NCBI RefSeq assembly: GCF_017872975.1
Contig: NZ_JAGGJP010000014.1
Coordinates: forward strand, 1 to 64,000
Direction of reading: 5' to 3'
Source of the DNA: Rubellimicrobium aerolatum
GTDB taxonomy: Bacteria > Pseudomonadota > Alphaproteobacteria > Rhodobacterales > Rhodobacteraceae
DNA length: 64,000 bases
Positions 52,099 to 60,956 of the stretch are shown in pieces. The number at the start of each line of letters is the position of its first letter. The first letter of the stretch is position 1. The notes below the pieces were generated by a model. It had not been told where the DNA came from. It searched no databases and saw only the letters and a list, made by a program, of their open reading frames with translations. Position numbers and translations under genes: made by a program.

Positions 52099-52719
52099 TT
52101 ATATCGTCTTCACTCGCTGTAGAACCGAGATTGAGCGCAGCACGCCGTCATGGCGGACCACCCGGTGCCACAAGGCGCCAACGAAGTGCGCCGCAAAGAG
52201 CCAGCCGAGGAGCTCAGCCATGAACTCGTGGAGGTCGCGGGCGAGCGCGAAGCGGGTAGTTGTCTGGATGCCGAAGAACCCAGGCCCGATGACCGTGACA
52301 TCCGAGGGCGCGAGCCAGGCCATCGCGAAGCCAGTCAGGATGACCGCGGCGATACTGAGGTAGATGCCCTTGTGGACGAGACCCGCCAGCAGCCGCTCCC
52401 ACCATGGCGCCTCGGCCGGCAGCCGCGAACCCTTGCTGGCGCTGCGCACGAGGAGCCAGAGCGCCCCATAGGCCACCGTCACGGCGATCCCCACCCAGAC
52501 CTCGAAGCGCATGGCCGAGGGGTCCCTTAGCGCGCCTGTCACGTCGCCGTTGCTGACATACGCAAAAACGAGAAGCGCGGCTGCGACCCAGTGGACCCAC
52601 TTGGTGGCCCAGTGGTGCGCCGGGGCCTCCGGCCCCTGGTGACGCAAGGGCGCGAGCCTGCGGCGGGCCTCGGCGAGCCGGTGCGAGATGGCGGGGCGCA
52701 TCCCCTCGATGGTGCTCAT
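52099..52719 (-). CDS. Cytochrome b561-type membrane protein
   Basis: 206 aa from ATG 52719 (MSTIEGMRPAISHRL). Four membrane helices carry His residues at typical places: HHWATKWVHWVAAALL, LVHKGIYLSIAAVILTG, ARDLHEFMAELLGWLFAAHFVGALWHR. The family moves electrons from quinol or superoxide in the inner membrane. It is followed upstream by a COG4705 gene in the same direction (150 bp away). Confidence 0.8.
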   Translation of the reverse strand: MSTIEGMRPAISHRLAEARRRLAPLRHQGPEAPAHHWATKWVHWVAAALLVFAYVSNGDVTGALRDPSAMRFEVWVGIAVTVAYGALWLLVRSASKGSRLPAEAPWWERLLAGLVHKGIYLSIAAVILTGFAMAWLAPSDVTVIGPGFFGIQTTTRFALARDLHEFMAELLGWLFAAHFVGALWHRVVRHDGVLRSISVLQRVKTI

Positions 52720-52869
52720 GATGTCCTCGACGGCTTCTTGAACCGGGTTCAGGCTGACCGAGATTTGAACGTGGCCAGGACAGCCTTCCGTCGTGGCCAT
52801 TCGGCTGGACGGGCCAGGTGTGTCCCAACCCGCCATTCTTGGCCGCGCGGCCCATGTGGTTGCGTCTGT

Positions 52870-53640
52870 CTACGCGTGCCGGCCAGCCCGCTGCGGCAGC
52901 AGGACGAGAAGGGACAGGATCGCTCCCGCGAGGACCGCCGAGGCCACGGGACGGCTGAAGTCGAGCCCGCCGTGGTCGAGCGGCTTGTCGAGGAAGTCGC
53001 CGACGGCCGCGCCGAGCGGACGCGTGAGGATGAAGGCCGCCCAGAACAGGAGCACGCGGTCGCCAAAGCCGCGCCAGTGGAGGGTCGCGACGCCGGCGAG
53101 CCCGACCGCGAAGATCGCCGCGGCGCCGACGTAGCCTAGGCCGGCCGTGTCGGCGAGCCAGTCGCCGAGCGCGGTGCCCAGCGTCTGTGATAGGGTGATG
53201 GTGATCCAGTACCAAAGCTCGGAGCGCCGGTCGTGAATGTCGTCGGCCGAGATGCGCCCGACCGCGAGCCGCCAGCCTCCGAGCGACAGGAGCACCGAGG
53301 CTAGGAGCAGCGTCGAGCCCCCAAGGTAGCCGATGCCGAGCGAGCGGGTAGCGAAGTCCGCAAGCGTGGTGCCGGCTGTGGTCGAGGCGATGATGGTTCC
53401 CCAGTAAAGGAGGGGGCGGAAGCGGTCCGCCGACATCTGCCAGGCGATCATGCCGACCAGGATGGCACCGAAGATGGCGGTGGCGGCGAGATAGCCCAGA
53501 TCCAGTGTCATGCTGAGGGTGTCGCCGCCGGTCTCGCCAAACGTGGTGGCGAGCACCTTGATGGCCCAGAAGCCAAGGGTGACGGCGGGCACCTTGCTTA
53601 AAAGGGCCGCCTGGTCGGCTCGCGCCGAGGGGAGGGTCAT
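52870..53640 (-). CDS. COG4705-type polytopic membrane protein (copy 1)
   Basis: 256 aa with about eight membrane helices in two similar halves. Signature words are FWAIKVLATTFGETGGDTLSM, WYWITITLSQTLGTALGDWLAD and AFILTRPLGAAVGDFLDKP; the recurring G-E/A-xx-GD-x-L suggests internal duplication. Function is not established. A paralogue is encoded at 57953-58771, and both stand near an OmpR-type two-component system. The acidic residues in helices might bind a cation, which is inference. Confidence 0.75.
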   Translation of the reverse strand: MTLPSARADQAALLSKVPAVTLGFWAIKVLATTFGETGGDTLSMTLDLGYLAATAIFGAILVGMIAWQMSADRFRPLLYWGTIIASTTAGTTLADFATRSLGIGYLGGSTLLLASVLLSLGGWRLAVGRISADDIHDRRSELWYWITITLSQTLGTALGDWLADTAGLGYVGAAAIFAVGLAGVATLHWRGFGDRVLLFWAAFILTRPLGAAVGDFLDKPLDHGGLDFSRPVASAVLAGAILSLLVLLPQRAGRHA

Positions 53641-53892
53641 GGGTGTGGTCTCCGTAAGGGACGTTGAGGCCGGGAAGAGATGCGGCTTCCGCTAGGGAAG
53701 GGTCTGGACGCATCCTTTCATGGATGGCGGCGGGGTCGGGATGGGCTGCTGGCCCAGGCGCCGTCATGGCGCCCGCTGCATCGCGAGGCGACTTAGCAGC
53801 GGCCTGTCGGCCGTCTCAACGATCTGTAAGGTGCCGACGCAGGAGCGAACGCGCAGAGTGGCGGCGAGCGGCGGGGGCCGGAGGAGCGAGTC

Positions 53893-54330
53893 GTGAGGGG
53901 CCTTCTTCAGTCGTGGCAGCTCTGGGCGTTGTTGTCGGCGTCCTTCGCGGCGCTCACGGCCATCTTCGCCAAGGTGGGCGTCGCCGGCGTCAACTCGGAC
54001 TTCGCCACCTTCGCGCGCACGGTCGTGGTGCTCGCAGTCCTCGGCACGCTTCTCAGCGCGACGGGCCAATGGCAGGACCCGGCGACGGTCTCAGGACGTA
54101 CCTGGGCCTTCCTTGTGCTCTCGGGCTTCGGCACCGGCGCGTCCTGGCTGTGCTACTTCCGCGCCCTCAAGCTCGGCCCGGCCTCACGCGTGGCGCCCAT
54201 CGACAAGCTCAGCGTGGTGCTGGTGGCCGTCTTCGCCGTCCTGTTCCTGGGCGAGAGGCTCTCGGGGCTCAACTGGCTCGGGGTAGCGCTGATCGCCGGC
54301 GGCGCCGTCCTCGTCGCCTACAATGGGTAA
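53893..54330 (+). CDS. EamA-family single-domain transporter
   Basis: 145 aa, GTG start. One EamA repeat with five helices: WALLSASFAALTAIFAKVGV, FATFARTVVVLAVLGTLL, WAFLVLSGFGTGASWLCYFRALKLG, VAPIDKLSVVLVAVFAVLFLGE, WLGVALIAGGAVLVAY. Such half-size drug/metabolite exporters work as dimers. Substrate unknown. Divergent from the COG4705 gene. Confidence 0.85.
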   Translation: MRGLLQSWQLWALLSASFAALTAIFAKVGVAGVNSDFATFARTVVVLAVLGTLLSATGQWQDPATVSGRTWAFLVLSGFGTGASWLCYFRALKLGPASRVAPIDKLSVVLVAVFAVLFLGERLSGLNWLGVALIAGGAVLVAYNG

Positions 54331-54474
54331 GGCGAGGTCGGCCATGCAGCCGCCCCTTGGTCACCGGCCTTGCGCGGCGGGGTGCTCGTCGTGAGGCCTC
54401 CCCCTGAGCACCGACGCGGTTCGCAAGGCCTGAGCGGGCGAAGGTTCGACGCGAACGCCCGGTGCCGTGAACCC

Positions 54475-55842
54475 TCAGCCGGCCGGGAAGATCAATCGCA
54501 CCCGCAGACCCGGGTCGTTGTCCTCTAACGTCAGCTCGGCCTCATGGAGCGCCGCGACGGCCGCCACCAGCGACAGCCCCAGGCCGTGGCCCTCGGTGGT
54601 GCGGCTGCGCTCCAGCCGGGTGAAGCGGCGCAGCACCGCGTCCCGCTCCGCCGTGGGGACGCCGGGGCCGTCATCGGCGACCGCGACCTCGGCCCGACCC
54701 TGCGAAACCTCCACAGAGAGGACGATGCGGCTGCCCGGAGGGGTGTGGCGCAGGGCGTTGTCGACGAGGTTGGCGACCGCCTGCTGAAGGAGCCCCTTCT
54801 CGCCTCGGACCGTGATCGGCGCCGGGTCCAGGCGAAGGCGCAGGTCGTGGCCTCCATCTTCGGCCACGGGGCCGTAGATGTCGGCCACCGTGGCGGCGAG
54901 AGCTTGGAGGTCCACGGGTGCAAAGCGCTCCCGGAGCGTGCCGGCCTCCACCTGGGCGATCTGAAGCAGCGCCCCGAAGATCGCCGCCGCGCGGTCGGCC
55001 TCTTCGACCGCCCGGCCAGCGATGCGCGCCTCCTCGCCTGCCTCGGGCAGGCGGGCAAGGAGGTCGCCGAGCAGGAGGCGGATGCGGCTCACCGGGGTGC
55101 GGAGGTCGTGGGCGATGTCGGCGCTAACCTGGCGCAGCGCGGCCACGGACGCCTCCTGCGCGCCTGCCATGCGGTCGATGCGCGCGGCGATCAAGGCGAG
55201 GTCGTCGGCGGCGCGGGAGGGCCTCCCGACCGGAGCCGGCACGCGGGCGGCGAGGTCGCCCTCGGCAAGACGGTCGAGGGTGGCCGCGATCGCCTCCACG
55301 CGGCGACCTTCCCGCCGCGCCAGGACCAGTCCGCCGGCGAGGCCAAGGCCGATGGTGGGCAGCAGGCTCAGGAGGAGCACGTTGAGGAACACCTCGCGCA
55401 GGTCCCCAAGCTGCTCGCCGCCGAGCGCCACCATCAGCCGCCCGCCGTGGAGCGGCCGCGCGAGCGCAAGAAAGGTCCCGTCATGGCCCGTGACGGTCTC
55501 GTCCATCGTCAGGGTGCGCAGACCAAGCCAGGTGCCCGGCGATGCGGCGTTGCCGACACTCGCCCCCTGGGCGTCCACGAAGGACAGGAGCTGCCGGTCG
55601 GGATCGGTGGCCTGCACCTGCGCCGCAATGGTCGCGGCCAGCGCCTCGGCGTCGGGCGTGGCGGCAAGCCCGGCGACCGCCGTTCCGAGGTCGGCCTCCA
55701 GCGCGCTCAGGATGGCGGTGCGGGTGAGCCAGTAGCTTCCCGCGAGGCTGACGAGGCTGGTGGTGGCGAAGAGCGCCACGAGGCCGAGCGCGAGCCGCAG
55801 CGGCGTCGAGCGCAAGACGGACCGGCGCGGGATCGGGCTCAC
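54475..55842 (-). CDS. Sensor histidine kinase (EnvZ-type), copy 1
   Basis: 455 aa from GTG 55842, which overlaps the regulator stop (GTGA). Two membrane helices (about 13-38, 144-166) flank a periplasmic sensor, then HAMP, the H-box SADIAHDLRTPVSRIRL (His near 245), N-box VANLVDNALRHTPPG, and G-boxes DDGPGVP and EGHGLGLSLV. It senses an envelope signal and phosphorylates the regulator encoded just upstream. Confidence 0.93.
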   Translation of the reverse strand: MSPIPRRSVLRSTPLRLALGLVALFATTSLVSLAGSYWLTRTAILSALEADLGTAVAGLAATPDAEALAATIAAQVQATDPDRQLLSFVDAQGASVGNAASPGTWLGLRTLTMDETVTGHDGTFLALARPLHGGRLMVALGGEQLGDLREVFLNVLLLSLLPTIGLGLAGGLVLARREGRRVEAIAATLDRLAEGDLAARVPAPVGRPSRAADDLALIAARIDRMAGAQEASVAALRQVSADIAHDLRTPVSRIRLLLGDLLARLPEAGEEARIAGRAVEEADRAAAIFGALLQIAQVEAGTLRERFAPVDLQALAATVADIYGPVAEDGGHDLRLRLDPAPITVRGEKGLLQQAVANLVDNALRHTPPGSRIVLSVEVSQGRAEVAVADDGPGVPTAERDAVLRRFTRLERSRTTEGHGLGLSLVAAVAALHEAELTLEDNDPGLRVRLIFPAG

Positions 55843-56522
55843 CCTTCCACCCGGTAGCCTGCGCCGCGCACGGTTTGGATCAGCTCGGTGGCGAAGGGTC
55901 GGTCGATCTTGGCGCGCAGGCGGCTCACATGAGTCTCGACGACGTTGGTCTGGGGGTCGAAGGAGATGTCCCACACCGCCTCCAGGAGCATCGTGCGCGT
56001 CTGCACGCGCCCCTTGCGACGCACCAGATGTTCCAGGAGGGCGAACTCACGCGGCAGAAGATCGATCTCGACGCCGGCGCGCGTGACGCGGCGGCGGAGC
56101 AGGTCGATGACCAGGTCGCCGGCCGTGAGGGTCGTGGGCTCGTCCCGCAGGGCGGGCCGGCGCGCCAGGGCCGCGATGCGCGCGGACAGCTCGCCAAAGG
56201 CGAAGGGCTTGACCAGGTAGTCGTCGGCCCCCGCGCCCAAGCCCTCGATGCGGTCCTCGACGCCACCGACGGCCGTGAGGACGATCGCGGGCGTGCGATT
56301 GCCCGCGGCCCGCAGCGTGCGCACCAGCGCCAGGCCTTCGAGGCCCGGCAGCATCCGGTCCACGACCAGCACGTCGTGGCCACCCGTCGTGGCCTGGATC
56401 AGGCCATCGCGGCCGTCGCGCACGAGGTCCACGACGTGACCCTCGCGCCGGAGGCCGTCTGCGACGTAATCTCCCGTGGTGACGTCGTCCTCGATGACCA
56501 GAATCCGCACGGGCGCCTCCAT
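55839..56522 (-). CDS. OmpR-family response regulator, copy 1
   Basis: 227 aa from ATG 56522. Receiver: EDD (11-13), phospho-acceptor D55 (VVDRMLPG), K105 (VKPF). C-terminal winged helix: EIDLLPREFALLEHLVRRKGRVQTRTMLLEAVWD ... VETHVSRLRAKIDR. Transcription factor of the pair with the downstream kinase. Highly similar in layout to the regulator at 58908. Confidence 0.94.
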   Translation of the reverse strand: MEAPVRILVIEDDVTTGDYVADGLRREGHVVDLVRDGRDGLIQATTGGHDVLVVDRMLPGLEGLALVRTLRAAGNRTPAIVLTAVGGVEDRIEGLGAGADDYLVKPFAFGELSARIAALARRPALRDEPTTLTAGDLVIDLLRRRVTRAGVEIDLLPREFALLEHLVRRKGRVQTRTMLLEAVWDISFDPQTNVVETHVSRLRAKIDRPFATELIQTVRGAGYRVEG

Positions 56523-56593
56523 GGGGAAAGGGGCAGCGCGGTCGCCCGCGCTGCCCAGTGTCGTCCTATCCGAGCGGGCCCGGCCCTGCGACG

Positions 56594-56977
56594 TCAACCC
56601 TCGTCGCCGTCCTCGCTCTCGCCGTCGTCCTGGCCGGTGCCGTGATCGTCGTCGGTCTCGCCGTCGTCGGCCACGGTGCCATCCTGGGCATTTACCACCA
56701 CGTCCTTGAAGGTGCCGTCCGCCATCAGGACCTCGACGTCCCAGGCCGAAGCCTCGCCGTCGTCGCCGTTGTCGAACTCGATCGACGCAACCGTCCCGCC
56801 GGTCGAAGACTGGGCCGCCGTGATCGCATCGGCGAGCTTCACGGGGGCCTGGGTCAGGGCCTGCGCCTCGGCGGCGTCGTCGCCCGCCCCGGCCTGCTGG
56901 GCGTTCGCCGCAGCGCCGAGGCCGAGAGCGGACAGGGCCAGCAGGCCGGCCGCGACGATCTTGGTTTTCATGGTCAT
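56594..56977 (-). CDS. PepSY-domain exported protein
   Basis: 127 aa (start 56977 or 56971) with signal peptide (KIVAAGLLALSALGLGAAANA). APVKLADAITAAQSSTGGTVASIEFDNG and WDVEVLMADGTFKDVVVNAQDGTV are the PepSY fold; the C-tail is almost only Asp, Glu and Gly. PepSY proteins modulate periplasmic partners or bind metals. It stands just before the response-regulator gene and may be part of its regulon. Confidence 0.85.
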   Translation of the reverse strand: MTMKTKIVAAGLLALSALGLGAAANAQQAGAGDDAAEAQALTQAPVKLADAITAAQSSTGGTVASIEFDNGDDGEASAWDVEVLMADGTFKDVVVNAQDGTVADDGETDDDHGTGQDDGESEDGDEG

Positions 56978-57117
56978 GGAACTTGCTCCTGGGTTCGCCC
57001 GGGCCTTGGTGCCTGGGATAACAGAGACCTGGGCCCTGAGGCTGTCGGGCCTCTGTCGAAGACGTTGCAAGTTTGTTATCCGAGGCACCCGTCTGGACTC
57101 TGGCAGGCGGCGGGTCG

Positions 57118-57135
57118 CCTTACACCCTTGTAAGG
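57118..57135. promoter_or_regulatory. Dyad CCTTACA-N4-TGTAAGG
   Basis: A perfect inverted repeat between the divergent PepSY gene and the exported-protein gene at 57260. The CTTAC-N6-GTAAG core recurs at 63755 and, degenerate, at 58867 and 53815. Confidence 0.55.
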
Positions 57136-57259
57136 GACCTGACAGGCCGCCGCAGAAGCCGCGTCGCTACACCCTCCGCATCGGAGGCAGGCCCGTCGCG
57201 CCATCAGACCTCCTCGGGAAAGGCCACGGTCCTGGCGCGGCGGTGGAGGAGACGGAAAG

Positions 57260-57919
57260 ATGCGCAAGCTACTCTTGACGGGTGCGCTGATGTTCGGGGC
57301 AGCCGGGATCGGCGTGCTTTGGACCCAGCCCGGAGCGCCGGCCGCGGCACCGGCGGCTGCCGCTTCGACGGCGGCCCCGCTCGGCGACCTTTCGAGCCTT
57401 CAGGTCATCGTCGCCGACGTCCAGGGCCTTGCCACCAAGGGCGACTGGCCAGTCGCCGAGGCGCGGATCACCGATTTCGAGACCGCCTGGGACGACGCCG
57501 AGCCCACAATGCGGCCCAGGGACGTCACCGCCTGGGGCAACGTGGATGCCGCCGCCGACGCGGCACTCGACGCGCTCAGGGCCGGCTCGCCCGATGAAGC
57601 GCAGGTCACGGCTACGCTCGCTGCCCTGTCGGCGGAACTGGCGCATCCGACTGCAGGCGGCGGCGAGGCCACGCCGACCGTAGGAATCGTCGGCCCCGAT
57701 GGCACGGTGGCCGTCACCGACCCCAACGGACGCCCCATTCCCTGCGAGGACATGGCCAGCGCGCTGCGCACGGCGCTGGCCGCCGCGGGCAACCTCACCG
57801 CCGCCGACAAGGCCAGCGTGGACGACCTCCAGGCCAAGGGGCTGGAGCGCTGCAACGCCGACGATGACGCCCGCGCCGACGCCTTCTTCGCGGACGCCCT
57901 CACCATCCTCGCGCCCTGA
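57260..57919 (+). CDS. Exported protein of unknown function
   Basis: 219 aa with N-terminal signal/anchor (MRKLLLTGALMFGAAGIGVLW) and an Ala/Pro spacer. The helical domain (LSSLQVIVADVQGLATKGDWPVAEARITDFETAWDDAE) may bind small ligands; a second part (GPDGTVAVTDPNGRPIPCEDMASAL ... LERCNADDDARADAFF) has two cysteines. No family fixed. Leads the plus-strand cassette COG4705-regulator-kinase. Confidence 0.6.
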   Translation: MRKLLLTGALMFGAAGIGVLWTQPGAPAAAPAAAASTAAPLGDLSSLQVIVADVQGLATKGDWPVAEARITDFETAWDDAEPTMRPRDVTAWGNVDAAADAALDALRAGSPDEAQVTATLAALSAELAHPTAGGGEATPTVGIVGPDGTVAVTDPNGRPIPCEDMASALRTALAAAGNLTAADKASVDDLQAKGLERCNADDDARADAFFADALTILAP

Positions 57920-57952
57920 GGCTGCGCGCCCTCCCCCTGACCGGAGACTTCC

Positions 57953-58771
57953 ATGTCCACGCTCGACATGCCGGCGATGCCGGCGCAACCTCCCATGACG
58001 ACCGGTCCTGCGGCACCCAACCGTGTGCCGCGCGTCACCTGGGACTTCTGGCTCATCAAGCTCATGGCCGTGACCATGGGCGAGACAGCGGCCGACTTCC
58101 TTGCCGTCAACCTCGGCCTGGGGCTCACCGCCACCTCGCTCTTCATGGCGGCGGTGCTCTGCCTGGCCCTGATCCCGCAGGTCGAGGCCAAGCGCTACGT
58201 GCCCTGGAGCTACTGGCTCGCGGTGGTCCTGATCTCGATCGTGGGCACGCTCGTCACCGACAACCTCGTGGACAATTTCGGCGTCAGCCTCGTCACCACG
58301 ACGGTGATCTTCACGCTGGCGCTCGCAGCGACCTTCTGGGCCTGGTGGCGCTCGGAGGGCACCCTCTCGATCCACCACGTTACCACCGATCGGCGCGAGG
58401 CCTTCTACTGGCTCGCCATCCTCTTCACCTTCGCGCTCGGTACCGCCGCAGGCGACCTCGTGGCCGAGAAGTTCGGGCTGGGCTACCTGACCACGGGCCT
58501 TCTCTTCGGCCTGGTCATCGCCGCCATCGCCTTCGGCCACTACGTTCTGAAGATGAACGCCATCCTCGCCTTCTGGCTGGCCTACATCCTGACGCGGCCG
58601 CTCGGCGCCTCGTTCGGCGACCTGCTTTCCCAACCGTCCGAGTATGGCGGCCTCGGCCTCGGCACGATCGTCACCTCCGCCCTGTTCCTTGCCGTGATCG
58701 CTGGGATCGTCCTCTACATGACCCTGACCAACCGCGGCGAGGTCGAGGCCTACCTCGACCGCCACGGCTGA
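57953..58771 (+). CDS. COG4705-type polytopic membrane protein (copy 2)
   Basis: 272 aa, about eight helices. It shares with copy 1 the words DFWLIKLMAVTMGETAADFLAV, AFYWLAILFTFALGTAAGDLVAE and AYILTRPLGASFGDLLSQPSEYGG. Function unknown. Followed 136 bp later by the second two-component system. Confidence 0.75.
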   Translation: MSTLDMPAMPAQPPMTTGPAAPNRVPRVTWDFWLIKLMAVTMGETAADFLAVNLGLGLTATSLFMAAVLCLALIPQVEAKRYVPWSYWLAVVLISIVGTLVTDNLVDNFGVSLVTTTVIFTLALAATFWAWWRSEGTLSIHHVTTDRREAFYWLAILFTFALGTAAGDLVAEKFGLGYLTTGLLFGLVIAAIAFGHYVLKMNAILAFWLAYILTRPLGASFGDLLSQPSEYGGLGLGTIVTSALFLAVIAGIVLYMTLTNRGEVEAYLDRHG

Positions 58772-58866
58772 CCTCCGTCTGTCCCACCTGACCGCCGCGC
58801 CCCGGATGGTCAGGCACTTCGGGCGGGCCCGCCATCGGCAGGCCCGCCCCTTTTCGTGCGACGGTC

Positions 58867-58882
58867 CTTCTGCGACCGTAAG
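58867..58882 (+). promoter_or_regulatory. CTTCT-N6-GTAAG element before the second regulator
   Basis: CTTCTGCGACCGTAAG, a degenerate version of the dyad at 57119, 26 bp before the regulator ATG. Autoregulation would explain it. Confidence 0.35.
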
Positions 58883-58907
58883 CCGATCCGCTTCAAGGAC
58901 CTTTCCC

Positions 58908-59615
58908 ATGCGCATTCTGCTCGTTGAGGACGACCGCGACACGGCCGCTTACGTCGCGCGGGGGCTGACCGAGGCGGGCCACGTCTGCGACCACCTTGCC
59001 GACGGGCAGGACGGCCTGTTCCAGGCCACCCGCGAGGCCTACGACGTGGCCGTGGTGGACCGGATGCTGCCCGGGCTGGACGGGCTCAGCCTCGTGCGGG
59101 CGCTGCGCGCGGCGGGCCGCAAGACGCCCGTTCTGTTCCTGACGGCCGTGGGCGGCGTCGATGATCGCGTCGAGGGGCTGGAGGCGGGCGCCGACGACTA
59201 CCTCACCAAGCCTTTCGCCTTTTCTGAGTTGCTCGCGCGCGTGAACGCCTTGGCCCGCCGGCCGCAGGCGGTAGCGGCCACCACCACCTTGCGCGTCGCG
59301 GACCTGGAGCTCGACCTTCTGGCGCGCACGGCCCGACGCGCCGGCGTGGCCATCGACCTCCTGCCCAAGGAGTTCACGCTCCTGGAGGTCCTGATGCGCA
59401 ACGAGGGCCGCGTCGTCACGCGCACCATGCTGCTGGAGCGGGTCTGGGACTTCAACTTCGATCCCAAGACCAGCGTGGTCGAGACCCACGTGAGCCGCCT
59501 GCGCGCCAAGATCGACCGGCCCTTCGCGCAACCCCTTCTTCAGACCGTCAAGTCGGCGGGCTACATGCTTCGCGCGCCGTCCGGCCCTGCCTTTCCAAGC
59601 TATGCGTCCTGCTGA
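58908..59615 (+). CDS. OmpR-family response regulator, copy 2
   Basis: 235 aa from ATG 58908. Receiver with EDD (7-9), D51 (VVDRMLPG), K102 (TKPF), and winged helix AIDLLPKEFTLLEVLMRNEGRVVTRTMLLERVWDFNFDPKT. It has a 13-residue tail read through the kinase start (14-bp overlap). Acts with the following kinase. Confidence 0.94.
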   Translation: MRILLVEDDRDTAAYVARGLTEAGHVCDHLADGQDGLFQATREAYDVAVVDRMLPGLDGLSLVRALRAAGRKTPVLFLTAVGGVDDRVEGLEAGADDYLTKPFAFSELLARVNALARRPQAVAATTTLRVADLELDLLARTARRAGVAIDLLPKEFTLLEVLMRNEGRVVTRTMLLERVWDFNFDPKTSVVETHVSRLRAKIDRPFAQPLLQTVKSAGYMLRAPSGPAFPSYASC

Positions 59616-60954
59616 CCTTCTGGGCCGCACGTCCGTCCAGCTGGCGCTGGCCTTTGCGCTCCTTCTCATCGCCGCCTTCGCGCTCGCCGGCGTCGTGGCC
59701 TGGAGCCTGATCCGCCAGGATCTCGGGGCGCAGGCGGACCGGCGTATCCTCCAGACCTGGCAGACCATCGCCGCCGAGGCGGACGATGGCTCGGCTGAAC
59801 TCATCGCCGGCGTCGAGGAGCAGCTCGCGGCCATCTCCGACCTGTCGACCGGGATCTGGCTCGGCGATGCCTCCGGCGCGCGCCTTGCGGGCAACCTGCC
59901 CCGCTTCGATGGCCCATCGGGCTGGTCCGACCTTTCACCCGGAGCGCTGGGCCTCTCCGACGGATTCCCTTATCGCCTCTACGCCCGCAACGTCGGCTCC
60001 CACCTGCTCGTGGTGGGCAGCGCCAACGCCGACATCCACGAGATGGGCGAGATCGTTGCGGGCGCGCTCGGCTGGGCCTCGGTCGCCGCGCTGATCGTGG
60101 CACTCGCGGGAGGGGCCGCGCTTGCCGGCGGCATCCAGGCGCGCATCGAGCGCATGGAGACGACCCTGGACCGTGTGGGCGAAGGCGACCTGGCTGCCCG
60201 CGTGCCCGTCGAAGGCCGTGGCGACCTTGCCCGGCTTGGACGCGGCATCAACGCCGCGGTCATGCGCCTCGAAGGGCTGGTCGAAGGCATGCGGCAGGTG
60301 TCCACCGACATCGCCCACGACCTCAGGACCCCGCTGGGGCGTCTCAGGATGCGCCTCGAAGAGGCAGCGGCGCAGGCGCCCGAGGGCTCGCCCCTGGCCA
60401 CCGGCTTGCTGGACGCCCTGGAGGAAAGCGACGCCATCGACGCCACCTTCGCGGGCCTCCTCCGCATCGCCCAGATCGAGGCCGGGGCGCGCCGGGCCCG
60501 CTTTGCTCCCCTGGACCTCGCGGCGGTTCTCGACCGGATCGTCGAGGCCTATGCAGGCGTGGCCGAGGACCAAGGCAAGACGCTTGCCCTCGGTCCCTCG
60601 GGACTGTCGCCCGTGATCGGCGACGAGGAGCTGCTTCTCCAGCTCTTCGCCAACCTGGTCGAGAACGCCCTTCGGCACGGTCCACCCGGCACCGCCATCG
60701 TCTGCGGCCTGTCCCATGAGGCCGGGCGTACCACGGCCACCGTCCGTGACACCGGCCCCGGCATTCCTTCGTCCGAGCGCGAGCGCGTGCTGCGCCGGCT
60801 TTACCGGATGGAGGCCAGTCGCACCTCGCCCGGCACGGGCCTGGGCCTGGCGCTGGTCAAGGCCGTGGCCGACCTCCATGGGGCCGAACTGACCTTGGGA
60901 GACGCGGACCCCGGGCTCCTCGTGACCCTGCGCTTCCCCAAGGCAGGGTTCTGA
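59602..60954 (+). CDS. Sensor histidine kinase (EnvZ-type), copy 2
   Basis: 450 aa. Two membrane helices (about 12-36, 152-175) around a periplasmic domain, HAMP, H-box STDIAHDLRTPLGRLRM (His near 239), N-box FANLVENALRHGPPG, G-boxes RDTGPGIP and GTGLGLALV. Paralogue of the kinase at 54475-55842. Its stop is 2 bp from the DedA-PAP2 gene, which is probably in the same transcript. Confidence 0.94.
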   Translation: MRPADLLGRTSVQLALAFALLLIAAFALAGVVAWSLIRQDLGAQADRRILQTWQTIAAEADDGSAELIAGVEEQLAAISDLSTGIWLGDASGARLAGNLPRFDGPSGWSDLSPGALGLSDGFPYRLYARNVGSHLLVVGSANADIHEMGEIVAGALGWASVAALIVALAGGAALAGGIQARIERMETTLDRVGEGDLAARVPVEGRGDLARLGRGINAAVMRLEGLVEGMRQVSTDIAHDLRTPLGRLRMRLEEAAAQAPEGSPLATGLLDALEESDAIDATFAGLLRIAQIEAGARRARFAPLDLAAVLDRIVEAYAGVAEDQGKTLALGPSGLSPVIGDEELLLQLFANLVENALRHGPPGTAIVCGLSHEAGRTTATVRDTGPGIPSSERERVLRRLYRMEASRTSPGTGLGLALVKAVADLHGAELTLGDADPGLLVTLRFPKAGF

Positions 60955-60956
60955 TC

